Notes: a model not told the origin generated them from the sequence alone. Counted from the first letter of the stretch, positions 44,930 to 55,747 are shown. The stretch: DNA of 64,000 nucleotides from Solen grandis (GCA_021229015.1 CM037783.1:53456904-53520903); one strand, 5' to 3'. Made by a program: numbers and translations.

Positions 44930-45470
44930 CTGCTGGGGGCGGGGCTAATTTGCCTTAAATGTATATAGTAAAAACTTAAAACAATATCTCCTTTGAAACC
45001 GCTGGACAGAATTTGATCCTTAGGTGAATTTTCACAAAAGTTACTAGTATGCTGATACTTAATGGGAAGAGGAATATTGGGAATGATTTTCAGGATGATA
45101 GGGTCAAGGTCACTAGCTAAAAATAGATTTTTTGTTTCCATCAAATAACTCTTTTAGGAATGAGATATGATTTTCAGATTTAGTATACAAATACCTTATT
45201 GGGAGAGAAAGATTGCTGCATGGGATTAATTTTCAGATCAGTACGGTCAAGGTCAAAGTCATTGTTACTAAAAATAGTTTTGCTTATGTTGTTTCTGTCA
45301 AATATCCTCTGTTAGAATTAAGGTAAATTAATAATATTTGTTGGGTAGATATGTTATAGGAAGAGGAAGGTTGAGATTGATTTTTAGGTCAATAGGGTCA
45401 AGGTCACTGTTGCTAAAAATAGACTATTTGTTTCTGTCAAATAACTTCTTTTATGAGTGAAGTTTTGTAA
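44930..45470 (+). repeat. Tandem core without termini, about three 150 bp units
   Basis: Three units carry ATAGGGTCAAGGTCACT, CTAAAAATAGA and TTTGTTTCTGTCAAATAAC. The structure resembles the core of the hairpin/CTTGTT elements, but I find neither end. A 116-codon minus-strand frame at 44794-45144 overlaps it and is not supported. Confidence 0.7.
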
Positions 45471-45570
45471 TGATTGGGTAATATTCCAGTTTCTTAATGA
45501 TGGTTTAATGTAACGGCATTTCGATAATGGTAAATGTTGGAGTTTTGTAATGATTGTATGATGTTCCAGT

Positions 45571-47122
45571 TTTTATACGGCGCCGGAGGCGGTCGTATAT
45601 TGGCGTCATCTTCTCCGTCTGTCCGTCCGTACGTTCGTACGTCCGTACGTCCATATCTTGTGAACGCAACTCCTCCTACGTTTCTGAATGAATCTTTTCA
45701 AAACTTGGTCAATGTCATTACTATAATGGGTAGATGTGCATGAAGTGGCGATTTTCCGGTTCATTGATTTTTACAAGATTTGTGTCCCTTTGAAACTTAG
45801 TCTCTGTAGCTGAATGATATTGCAGCCTTTTGAACGCAACTCCTCCTACATTTCTGAATGAATCTTTTCAAAACTTGGTCAGTGTCATTACTATAATGGG
45901 TAGATGTGCATGAAGTGGCGATTTTCCGGTTCATTGATTTTTACATGATTTGTGTCCCTTTGAAACTTAGTCTCTGTAGTTGAATGATATTGCAGCCTTG
46001 TGAATGCAACTCCTCCTACATTTCTGAATGAATCTTTTCAAAACTTAGTCAATATCATAACTATAATGGGTAGATGTGCATGAAGTGGTGATTTTCCGGT
46101 TCATTGATTTTTACAAGGTTTGTGTCCCTTGAAACTTAGTCTCTGTAGCTGAATGATATTGCAGCCTTGTGAACGCAACTCCTCCTACATTTCTGAATGA
46201 ATCTTTTCAAAACTTGATCAATATCATTACTATAATGGGTAGTTGTGCATGAAGTGGTGATTTTCCGGTTCATTGATTTTTACAAGGTTTGTGTCCCTTG
46301 AAACTTAGTCTCTGTAGCTGAATGATATTGCAGCCTTGTGAACGCAACTCCTCCTACATTTCTGAATGAATCTTTTTATAACTTGGTCAGTGTCATTACT
46401 TTAATGGGTAAATGTGCATGAAGTGGCGATTTTCCGGTTCATTGATTTTTACAAGTTTGTGTCCCTTGAAACTTAGTCTCTGTAGCTGAATGATATTGCA
46501 GCCTTGTGAACGCAACTCCTCCTACATTTCTGAATGAATCTTTTCAAAACTTGGTCAATATCATTACTATAATGGGTAGATGTGCATGAAGTGGTGATTT
46601 TCCGGTACATTAATTTTTGCAAGATTTGTGTCCCCTGAAACTTAGTCTTTTTAGCTGATTGATATTTCAGCTTTGGGAATGCAATTTCTTGTATGTTTCT
46701 GACCTAATCTTTTCAAAACTTGGGCAATGTCATTACTATACTGGGTAGATATGCACAAAGCAGGGGCTTTGATGTTCATCAATATTTGCAATAGTAATGC
46801 CTTTCTAAACATGGTCTCTTTAAAACACAACTCAAGTTTCTAAACAGGTAAAAGTGCATAAGGCAAGGATTTTCTGGTACAGTGATTTTTGCAAGAGTTA
46901 TGGGGAGAAAGAAAAAAGGATTCAAATTGATACTGCTATTTGACCTACTGTCATATTGGAAGCATTTTTAGGGTTCTATCTCTGTTCAGCTAAATTAATT
47001 GGTCTTACAGACTTCATTATGAGGTTATGCTTACAGAAATGTTAAAAGCAATAATTAAAAGACCCCTCTTGGTCTTTATATTTTGTGGCGGCGTATATTG
47101 TGGCATCACTGGCACTCTTGTT
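45571..47122 (+). mobile_element. Class II element (II-b), seven tandem units
   Basis: Termini and units are nearly the same as II-a at 10048. Units start near 45659, 45830, 46000, 46168, 46339, 46507 and (diverged) 46675, and the last 450 bp are almost identical to II-a including the distal part with GTGGCGGCGTATATTG and CACTCTTGTT. The copies differ mainly in unit number. Confidence 0.92.
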
Positions 47123-47186
47123 AAATGATGGTATAATGTTTTGATTTCATAAAAATTTTGTAATATTCAGGTTCAGTATCAATAGT

Positions 47187-47428
47187 ATAACCCTTTCCCT
47201 CATAGAGGAAACCATGAAAAGACCTATGCGAACAGCATAAAACCAGATCAGCCTGCGAGTAACTCGCAGGCTGATCAGGTTTTATGCTGTTCGCTGCTCC
47301 TCAGTGGTCTGGAAATGAGGATTTTGTAATTAAATTCGGTAAGGTTTAACTGTGGTTTTCTGCAGATCAGGCTTAATGTGATACCTATTGAGGGCGTCAA
47401 AATGAGTATATATGAGGGAAAGGGTTAA
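47187..47428 (+). mobile_element. piggyBac-like MITE, copy 4
   Basis: CCCTTTCCCTCATAGAGG and TATATGAGGGAAAGGG ends; TTAA is intact on the right and ATAA on the left. The central palindrome AACAGCATAAAACCAGATCA...is perfect for about 25 bp per arm. Confidence 0.9.
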
Positions 47429-47933
47429 TGCACAAGTTCAGTAATCAGAAAGACTATGTTGAAAAAATGAAAATCTTAACTTATATTTTTGGTTGTGATG
47501 CTATGGGCTTTGGCGCACCATTAGTTGTAGCTCTAGTTGTTTTGGATGTTTCCTATATTGGAAGTCATAGAGTTTTGACAAGTTAACTCTTTTTTCTGTT
47601 GCTTAGGTTTGTTTTTCCTTTGTCATTTATTGCATTCATCTTGATATCACATCACATATACAGTAAAGCATTTGACAGTGATTAATGAGATTGGGGAAAC
47701 CTCCTTATGTCAACAGGTGATTAATACTGTTGCAAGTGTTGCATCTGCATGTTTTGCTGTTCAGATGATCACACATTTACAAATTAATGCAATTTCCATA
47801 TATACCCAATTTAAGGCCGCCATGACTTTGCAAACTTCCCTGTCACTAAACTTATGTTGCAAAGCAAAACTCTTTCTGAACCTGTCCCTTTATCCTTTTG
47901 CTATATACTACTTTTTTTTTTGCTTTGAATTCT
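47429..47933. other. Non-coding stretch
   Basis: A 92-codon frame at 47672-47950 runs into the next element, so it is not a gene. Nothing else is recognised. Confidence 0.4.
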
Positions 47934-49054
47934 TAACCAGGTTTTCCTAAGGAAAACTCTGGTTATTAGATTGGGGTATGTCGGGGGGTGGGCGTAAACA
48001 ATTTTGTTTTTGTTTTGTTGTGCCCAACTCCTCCTACATTTTTCAACGGATTTAGCCCAAACTTTTACAGAAGCATTATTACATAGTAACCTGGCGCATA
48101 TTGTCAGGGTTTTGTGGTTCGGCTATTTTTGATGCAGTTATGGCCCTTTGTTATTTTTTCACATATGTAATATATAGGGAAATATTCTTCTTTGCGTAAC
48201 TCCTCCTACATTTTTCAACGGATTTGGCCCAAACTTTTACAGAAGCATTATTACATAGTGACCTGGCGCATATTGTCAGGGTTTGTGGTTCGACTATTTT
48301 TGATGCAGTTATGGCCCTTTGCCCCTTGACAGATGTAATATAAAGGGAAATATTCTTTCATTCACAACTACTACATTTCTTAATAAATTTTGTTCATACT
48401 TTAACAGAAGTACCTTCACTAAGTCAACCTGGAGAATATTACCTGTGTTTTGCAGTTTGACCATTTTTGATGGAGTTATGCCCCTTTGACAAAATTCCTT
48501 GTCCGGAGCATAACTCCTACATTATGAGAGGTATTAACTTGAAACTTTATAGGTGCATACATCTCATTGAGGTGGAATGCAGTGCATAGGAACCTCACTC
48601 TATGGTTCATAATTTTGGAGTTACATATTTGCCCCTTTGTAAAAATTCCTGATATGGAGCATAACTCCTTAATTTTAAAATATATGGTAATGATTGGTTT
48701 TGCAGTTTGACCATTTTTGATGGAGCTATTGCCCTTAGTTATTTGTTTTGCAGTTTGACCATTTTTGATGGAACTATTACCCTTAGTTATTTTTTCAATA
48801 ACACATGTGTAAGTTATTGAGAAATATTCTTCTGTGTGCAACTCCCCCTACATTTCTCAATAAATTTTGTCCAAACATTTGCAGGGTCACCATCATTTAG
48901 TGCTCATTTTAGTATTTTGTTATTTGACAATTTTTGGAGGAATAATTGACCTCAAAGGATTTTCGAAACTTTTGCAGAGGCGCCATCAGTAAGTGCCTGT
49001 GCGCTTTTTTTTTCTTTGGAAAACCTGGTTTTGTGACAATTCCTGTCACTTGTT
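47934..49054 (+). mobile_element. Class VI hairpin/CTTGTT element
   Basis: The 5' hairpin pairs AACCAGgTTTTCC with GGAAAACtCTGGTT. Units carry ACTCCTCCTACATTTTTCAA and TTTGATGCAGTTATGGCCC. The 3' part has GGAAAACCTGGTT (echo), hairpin GTGACA-attcc-TGTCAC and CACTTGTT. A GTCCGTC tract is not obvious in this class. A short internal block (GTTTTGCAGTTTGACCATTT) is duplicated at 48690-48780. Confidence 0.85.
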
Positions 49055-50603
49055 TTTTTGTTTTTTTTGCTTTGTCTTAATGTTCTTATGTTTGTTGGTT
49101 TGTTATTTATTTGTTTGTCAATTTGTAATGCTCATCAGTACATAATCATGGTGTCAAAATCATTAATTTTATCATATGGGCATTTGATTGAGAAATATTG
49201 ATAATTCCAAATTTGCATACTTTTGAATGTCAATTACATCTCATACCATTTCTCTAATCACTTCCTTGATTAACTTTAAATTCACACAGCATTTCTTACT
49301 AAGTGACCCTCACTGCTGTCGGTTTGAATCTCAGCAGGATCACTTGGTTTTTTTTCGTTTTTTTTTTCCCCAGCTGGCATATGAAAGATTCTACCTCTGT
49401 GCACTCTTGGTCTTCCTTAGCTACGTATTGCTTTATGATATTAAATGGTAAACTCTAACAACACAAAGACACAAGCTGTGTCGCAGAACAGTGACCATGG
49501 CCTTTTCTTTATATTTTTTTTTTCTCATATTGGTACGCCATGCTGAGTTATTAATTTTCTGAATTTTAGGTAAATTTTTCAGGTAATGAATCTTCATAAA
49601 TGGTAGAAAGTTACATTCTGGTTTTGGAAATTATTCAAGTGTTATTCGGTGCTATAATGAAGGGAAAACCTGTGGCAAAATACGTAATCAGTTTAACTAA
49701 AGTACAGAGCCAACTCACTACAATGTTCAGGTCGAGTACTGATTGTATTCTGGCCCGGCTTGCGCAGCTGCAGATTAATTGCACATTCAGATCGTAGGCT
49801 GTTGGTACTAGTTTTACTTCATTTTGTATCAAAAATGTTGTCTGCTTTTGAATATCTCATTACAACTTTGCCCAGTCTGATTGCAGGCTGTCAGTATGTA
49901 ATGTATGACGAAAGTTATTTTTTTTATGCTTCAGACAGTCCACTGCTTTTGAATATCTCGTTACTGTGATGCTATTTGGTGTGATAGCATGGAATGTTAG
50001 CCATTGCGTCTGGTCTGTATTGTATAATAATGAAAAAAGTAATTACACCTCTGCTTCTGGAAGCAAAGTGGGGATTATGCATGAATCATACATGGTTCCA
50101 TTCCATAGTGTCCAGTTTTGTTAACAAAAATAAATTCTGGTATATTTCAAAATTGTTGAGTCAAGGTGAAATAGCAGAGGTATTTTTCACCTTCAGTGTA
50201 AGCTTTTGTTTCTTTTTGGCGCTGAAGACGTCCTCTGAGTTATTGAATATCGCATCTAAATGATGCCATTGGGTGTGATAGCATAGAATTTGAACCATTG
50301 CTTCTGATCACTGATTGTTGGCCATAATTTCAACCCCTTAATTCTATTCATGTTCAAATTTATGACTTGAATACTAAACTGAACTTAGTGTATGATTGTA
50401 AGGAATATTGTGTGAGCAAACATAGGAAACCCTGATCAGACAGCTCCTAGAAGGATGTTAATCAATGCATCACAACATTTCTATTTGAGATAAAGGATTA
50501 AATATTTTTTAATGTGGTTGTTTGAGATGGATGAGACTTGAGACATAGAGCTGCATGTTTTCATTGAGTTGAAGCCTCCAGAAAGTTAGTTTTCTAATTT
50601 TAG
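49055..50603. other. AT-rich, probably intronic
   Basis: No gene is supported. A possible SINE fragment lies at 49300-49445 (GGTTTGAATCTCAGCAGG as decayed box B). Two similar segments (TTTTGAATATCTC.TTAC) near 49845 and 49945 hint at a local duplication. Confidence 0.35.
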
Positions 50604-50639
50604 ACAGAGCTTGAAGTTGACATTATAAATTATCAGAAG
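50604..50639 (+). CDS. Candidate 36 bp internal exon
   Basis: A pyrimidine-rich acceptor (TTTTCTAATTTTAG) and a good donor (AAG|GTAAAA) bound a block that is open only in phase 0 and reads TELEVDIINYQK. It would join the phase 0 exon starting at 56791. A 36 bp exon is too short to be convincing alone. Confidence 0.22.
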
Positions 50640-50972
50640 GTAAAATTACAGGCTTCTCCTAAATTTGTCCATATATTGTGATCACATTAGATATAATAAT
50701 TTTAAACATTGGCTAACAGGTCCATCCAGGAGACCCTAATCAGGGCCTCCTCAATTTGGTCATATAATTTATAGCTCAGAGACTGCACTGTCTGCAGTGT
50801 TGGAAAATTCCAATGTTTTATATACCATAATAAATTTAATTAATTGATATTCATCAAATCATGTATATGTAAACATTCATAAGGTAAGGAGATAATAAAA
50901 CTTGGTCTTCAAAGTCTCAGTTTATTTTAGCATAAATGTTAGAATAGACCTCAGGGTTTTCACGTACTTAAT
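50640..50972. other. Probable intron
   Basis: No gene. TTAATTGATATTCATCAAATCATG near 50837 resembles a segment near 43136, so an old dispersed repeat may be present. Confidence 0.35.
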
Positions 50973-51984
50973 CTTTTTTAGCTCACCTTAGCAAAGCTCA
51001 GGGTGAGCTATTGTGATCCTGTGAGTGTCCGTCGTCCGACATGTGGTGTGCGTCGTGTCATTCAGACCTTTTAATATTAAGAAAATGCCTGATTTCACTT
51101 TGTTTACATTCTAGCATCTTCATCTTTTGAGCAATCATCTTTAAACTTTATGACAATGTTTATGACCAAAATGTCTCGATTGAATTGGAATATGGCTGAG
51201 ATCAGTCATTTTGGTCAGGAGTTTAGCTCCTTTTCATATAAAAAAAATGCCAGATTTCACTTTGTTTACACTCTAGCATCTTCATCTTTTGAGCAATCAT
51301 CTTTAAACTTTATGACAATGTTTATTACCAAAATGTCTCGATTGAATTGGAATATGGCTGAGATCAGTCATTTTGGTCAGGAGTTTAGCTCCTTTTCATA
51401 TAAAAAAAATGCCAGATTTCACTTTGTTTACACTCTAGCATCTTCATCTTTGGAGCAATCATCTTCAAACTTTAAGACAATGTTTATGACCACAATGTCT
51501 TGATTGAGTTCGAATATGGCTAAGATCTGTCAGTTAGGTCAGGAGTTATGTCCCTTTTAATATCACAAAATGCTAAGTTTCACTTTGTTTACACTCTAGC
51601 ATCTTCATTTTTTCAACCAATTATCTTCAAATTTTATGGCAATGTTTATGACCATAATGTCTTGATTTTTGGCTGAGATCAGTTAATTATATCAGGAGTT
51701 TAGCTCTTTTTAATATAGAAAATGCCAGATTTCACTTTCTTTATACTCTAGCATCTTCATTTTTCAAACAATCATTTTTAAACTTTAAGACAATGTTTAT
51801 GACCATAATCTCTCGATCAAGTTTGATTATGGCTAAGATTGGCCAGTTAGGTCAGGAGTTATGTCCCTTTTATTATTATAAAAAAAAAAGCCAGATTTCA
51901 CATTATTTTACACTCTAGCATCTTTATTTCTTAAGCAATCATCTTTCTCAGGTGAACGATTAAGGGCCATCTTGGATCTCTTGT
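50973..51984 (+). mobile_element. Class I element
   Basis: TTTTTTAGCTCACCTTAGC with hairpin to GGGTGAGC, GTGTCCGTCGTCCGAC tract, about five units of 150 bp (TTCACTTTGTTTACACTCTA, TTTGAGCAATCATC), then CTCAGGTGAACG, AGGGCCATCTTGGATCT and CTTGTA. The first two units are almost identical, which produces a 117-codon frame that is not a gene. Confidence 0.85.
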
Positions 51985-52064
51985 ATTTTATAGTGAAATA
52001 TGGAATTATTTAATAGGAAAGTGTGATGGGTGATGTTATTCTCTGATATTCACTCTTATCTTTT

Positions 52065-52728
52065 ATTATGACCCTGCACCGATAGATTAGGGGGCATATT
52101 GTTTTTGGTCTGTTTGTCACAAAACTTTAACCTTGACCATAACTTGGAGGACTTTCCACCTACAGCCTCCAAACTTCACAAGTGCATGCACCTTTATGAG
52201 CTTTACCCACCAGACCCACTTAAAGGTCACAGGGTTAAAGGTCAAGGTCACTGTGACCCAAAATGGCAAACATTAACCTTGGCGACATTATGAACATGCA
52301 TCCATCAATAACCTCTTAACTTCACAATTGTATGCACCTTGATGAGCTTTACCCACCAGGCCCACTTAGGTCCCATCGTCAAAGGTCAAGGTCACCATAA
52401 AGCAAATATTAACCTTGGCTATAAAATGAAAGTGCTTCCATCCCAAAACTTTCTAACTTCACATGTGTTATTCAACTTGAGCTCTATCCAACAGACCCAC
52501 TTACAGGTCACAGGGCCAAAGGTCAAGGTTCACCATGATCCAAAATAGAAAATATTAACCTTAGCCACAATATGAACTTGCTTTCATTCATAACCTCCAA
52601 ACTTCACAGATGAATGCACCTTGATGAGCTCTACCTGCCAGGTGACTTTGACTTTCAATTGACCTTGACCCCAAAGGTCTAAGCACCCCCCAAAGGGGCA
52701 TGGTGTTCATTCAAACATAGCGCTTGTT
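52065..52728 (+). mobile_element. Class III element, diverged copy
   Basis: TTATTATGACCCTG paired weakly with AGGGGGCATATTG at the start, four units with AACCTTGGC, TCCAAACTTCACA and AAAGGTCAAGGTCACC, then AAAGGGGCATGGTG (echo) and CGCTTGTT. Confidence 0.75.
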
Positions 52729-52751
52729 TGTTAAAAACAATATTACCGTCT

Positions 52752-52905
52752 CTGAAGGCACTGTGGTCCAGTGGTAATTAACTTACCAAACTGCGAATCA
52801 TAAGATTATGTGTTTGAAACCCTTTGGGGGTAAGGATTTTTCATGAAAGATGTATGAACTTGTTTTCCAACTGACACAAAATAAATTTAAAATAAGTTTA
52901 AACAA
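52752..52905 (+). repeat. SINE family B
   Basis: Head CACTGTGGTCCAGTGGTAAT (box A-like), box B-like GTGTTTGAAACCC, body GTAAGGATTTTTCATGAAAG, tail AACTTGTTTTCCAACTGACA then AAATAAATTTAAAATAAG. Confidence 0.65.
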
Positions 52906-53230
52906 CTGTTTCTTGTGGCTTAGTAGTTACTGTGTCTCTTTGGAGCAGGGGGTCAAAGGTTAATCCCTGCTGCCTTGTGCTCAGCATAATATTATTGAAG
53001 AGAATTTCCAGGACTAGTTGTCTCGGTATAAGGATGATATGAAGGGCGCCATGGTCCAGTGGTAATGTATCTGATTACGGATCCGAAGGTTGTGGGTTTG
53101 AACTCCGTTGGAGGCAAGAATTCTTCACAACCTTCCCAGGCTCAAAATACAGGTCCAACCCAGGAACTGTCGAGGGGGATTAGTATAAGTTTTAACTATA
53201 TGATGGGGTGTGATATAATGCACATGTCTC
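52906..53230 (+). repeat. SINE family A, disrupted by a family B insertion
   Basis: The head (GTGGCTTAGTAGTTACTGTG) and body up to AAGGATGATATGA lie before 53043; the body resumes after about 53195 with GGGGTGTGATATAATGCACATG. The family consensus runs continuously across this point, so the middle is an insertion. Confidence 0.7.
53043..53198 (+). repeat. SINE family B nested in family A
   Basis: Head GGCGCCATGGTCCAGTGGTAA, box B GTGGGTTTGAACTCC, body CTTCCCAGGCTCAAAATACA and GGTCCAACCCAGGAACTG. It is bracketed by ATATGA on both sides, a probable short target duplication. Confidence 0.7.
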
Positions 53231-53259
53231 TAGACCATTTCACCAGGGATTTGGCAATA

Positions 53260-54507
53260 CAGTCAAACTTGTATTAAGCAGCCACCCAAGGGACGGGCCA
53301 CAATTGGCTGCTTAAGACAAGTTGGCTGCTTAAAACAAAATATAGTATCGGCCATTTTTGACAGTACATGTCAATGTATGTATGAATGTATGTATTTTTA
53401 CCTTTTTATATGTATATTATACCTATACTCAAAGTCTTTCTTCCCCTCCCCCTTTCAATTTTATCTCTTTCTCTTTCTGAGTCTTATATCCATAACAAAG
53501 TAAATATTCAACTGATAAGCACATGTATGAATATATCAAAAATAAACATCTATCTTAAAAAAATTGAATAACTCATAAGTGGGCCAGACACAGGAACTTG
53601 TTTTGGTGTTGCGTCGAGAACCAGCGGTAACAGATATCGTTAAATTAACGTGGGTATTGTTCGCCATGATCTTTTTAGCTCTAAATTTTTGCTCTCTCAA
53701 ACTCTCCAAGTAATTCCCGTTCTCTTTTTGAGATATTTTGGATCTGAGTCAAGCCATCGTTAAATTCAGCTGCAATTATTCCCGAGCCTTTCCCAGCTTC
53801 GGGAAGTTTCAGAACGTTCATTCTGTTTTCTAGCATCAGACATTTTCGTTTAGACATGATGGCATACGTGGACATTATGTTCTAAATATTCCAATTTATA
53901 TCATAGCGATTTCTTGTTTTTAGCAGCAAACAGTCAATGTTCTTTGATCAAACAATTAATAAAAACACCTTTATAACTCTCAAAAGGTAAAAGATGTCCA
54001 CATATAATTATGTATTCATAATTCCAACATTAACACCGATCGGCAATCATCTAGTCAGCCGAGCAAATCAAACGTAGCAGAATCGAGTGCATAACTGTTC
54101 ATATACATTATGCGCATTTCACTAAACTTCAAACTAAGCATAAATAAAAGGCAATCGGGAATAATCAAAACACTCATTGATGGTTGATTGGTTAAGCTAG
54201 CCCTTCGCAAATAGCGTGACGTTGGCAAACACCGTAAGTTTGCCAGCGGAAGTGTAAATTATGCCTGCGGGTGGGAGCAGGGGATTAATGGGCATGCGTT
54301 TGGTGCGGGATCAAACCAGCTGATTGATCGCAAATAAGGACTCCTTTGAAGTACGATTATCCCCTTTTAAGGTGACCGCTGACTGCATATGACAAGTGAC
54401 CGCTTATTACACACAATTAAAGAAGAATTTGCTCGGGAGGACCTGACATGACCGTTTACGTCATGGTGACCGCTTAATACACCTGACCGCTATCACAAGT
54501 TTGACTG
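53260..54507 (-). mobile_element. Tigger-like element with transposase fragment (1.25 kb)
   Basis: Ends CAGTCAAACTTGT at the left and ACAAGTTTGACTG at the right, flanked by TA on both sides (53258-53259, 54508-54509). Subterminal GGCTGCTTAA repeats lie at the left and GACCGCTTA repeats at the right. A minus-strand frame at 53681-53875 resembles the N-terminus of the transposase; the catalytic part is gone. A duplicate locus at 42.3 kb preserves the empty site. Confidence 0.82.
53681..53875 (-). pseudogene. N-terminal fragment of a Tigger-like transposase (psq-type HTH)
   Basis: The 64-codon frame has MSKRKCLMLENRMNVLKLPE starting at residue 8, followed by AGKGSGIIAAEFNDGLTQIQNI. The order K-R-K, an amphipathic helix, then a small-residue turn and a second and third helix is that of the N-terminal psq/CENP-B-like helix-turn-helix in pogo/Tigger transposases. 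The second DNA-binding domain and the DDE domain are missing. Identification is from pattern, without alignment. Confidence 0.55.
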
Positions 54508-54509
54508 TA

Positions 54510-54720
54510 TTTGGTATAATTCACTGATTAAAAAAGACCAATCAGTGACTGGTTCAAAATTTCAAATGTATGTTTTTAACCCACTGAACAATGTTTGGAA
54601 TTTACATCAGCATGTTGGTTATGTGTTCAGGTTGTGCTTGTTGATTTATGTAAACTTATGTCTCATTACAGAGTGAAATGGTCTATGGATTGATTCTGCA
54701 GTGTAGTTTCATATACTGTT
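54510..54720. repeat. Right half of the dispersed duplicate (see 42265)
   Basis: TTTGGTATAATTCACTGATT, CAATCAGTGACTGG, TGTGCTTGTTGATTTATGTA and AGAGTGAAATGGTCTATGG match 42287-42480 in order. Confidence 0.75.
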
Positions 54721-54950
54721 TCAGTGTCTCAAATGGATGTAATTCCCAAGTCACTAGATCGGATAAATATTCATGCCAAGTAAATTCAGGATATTACGAA
54801 TGGTTCGGACATCTGTCTTTGTTTGTAGATTGATATTTCAGTATGACTTGACATGTTATCGGCTGAGATGAGTCAAAGATAACATAATCATTACATTTTG
54901 GCTTGAAAGAAATGACATAAAGAGAAGAATGGTGTTGTTTTTTTTAATGA
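54721..54950. other. Short non-coding spacer
   Basis: No feature recognised. Confidence 0.4.
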
Positions 54951-55367
54951 ATTTTATGCCCCAACAACTGGGTTGTGGGGTATATAGATATTTGATTTGC
55001 GCATCTGTTTGTTCGTCTGTCACAGAGATTTACCTTTGCGTTGAAGCATTTTTTCTTTGAAGATGACATCACATCTTCATGAAACTTGGTACACGTGTAC
55101 ATTAAGATATGAACTATTTAATTTTTAAACAATTTTTGGGCTGTGACCTATATTTCACGGTTGAATGACCATGGTAAAATTGGTTGTTCTGCCTCAGGTT
55201 TACCTTGGTGTTTATGCTTTTTTTCTATGAAGATGACTTCACACCATCATGAAGCTCGATATAAATGTACATCAAGACCTAAACTTTAAAAAATACAAGC
55301 AGATATTTGGTTGTGAACCAATGTGTGCCAGCCGGGCATCAGTGTCACAGAAACACATTTCCTTGTT
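54951..55367 (+). mobile_element. Class III element, short copy
   Basis: 5' hairpin TATGCCCCAAC...GTTGTGGGGTATA, two units with TTTTTCT.TGAAGATGAC.TCACA, then GCCGGGCATC (weak echo), a GTGT...ACAC hairpin and CCTTGTT. Confidence 0.8.
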
Positions 55368-55505
55368 TTAATTACTGTCAACATTCTTTCTTGTAGCATT
55401 ATTTTTTTCTCTCCAGGTTAATGTAAGTATATTGCTACCTGTAGTTCCACCATTTTTTCCGTAACAACTTAAAACAAGGAATATTCCTAAGGCAACAAAT
55501 ATGCA
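55368..55505. other. Short non-coding spacer
   Basis: A good acceptor-like tract (TTTTTTTCTCTCCAG, to 55424) is present but no credible exon follows it. Confidence 0.3.
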
Positions 55506-55657
55506 TTAAGATAAAGTCCCTGTAATGGTTCCACTACGTCTTGGACCTCTTAATCTCTACCAAGATAACCAAGGAACCCTATTGAAATCTTAGTTATCTC
55601 CATGAAAGGCCATGAGGTCTGAAATGTAACGGAACCATTACAGGGACTTTACCTTAA
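55506..55657. mobile_element. Palindromic MITE, about 150 bp
   Basis: Inverted ends of about 25 bp (AAGATAAAGTCCCTGTAATG and CATTACAGGGACTTTACCTT), bounded by TTAA on both sides. The middle is also partly self-complementary (CCAAGATAACCAAG against CTTAGTTATCT). Confidence 0.8.
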
Positions 55658-55747
55658 GTCTTGTACATTTGAAATTATTGTTTGCTTGGATCTAAATGAA
55701 GCACATTATATTTAATAAATTCCCTATAATGTTGGTTGTGTTGTTTG

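Noticed and set aside
44794..45144. 116-codon minus-strand frame
   Set aside because: Overlaps a class IV element end and a tandem core; contains no domain and no splice context.
48476..48841. 121-codon minus-strand frame with KGNSSIKNGQTAK repeated
   Set aside because: Reflects an internal duplication in the class VI element.
51150..51503. 117-codon frame with an internal duplication
   Set aside because: Lies inside a class I element and reflects two near-identical units.
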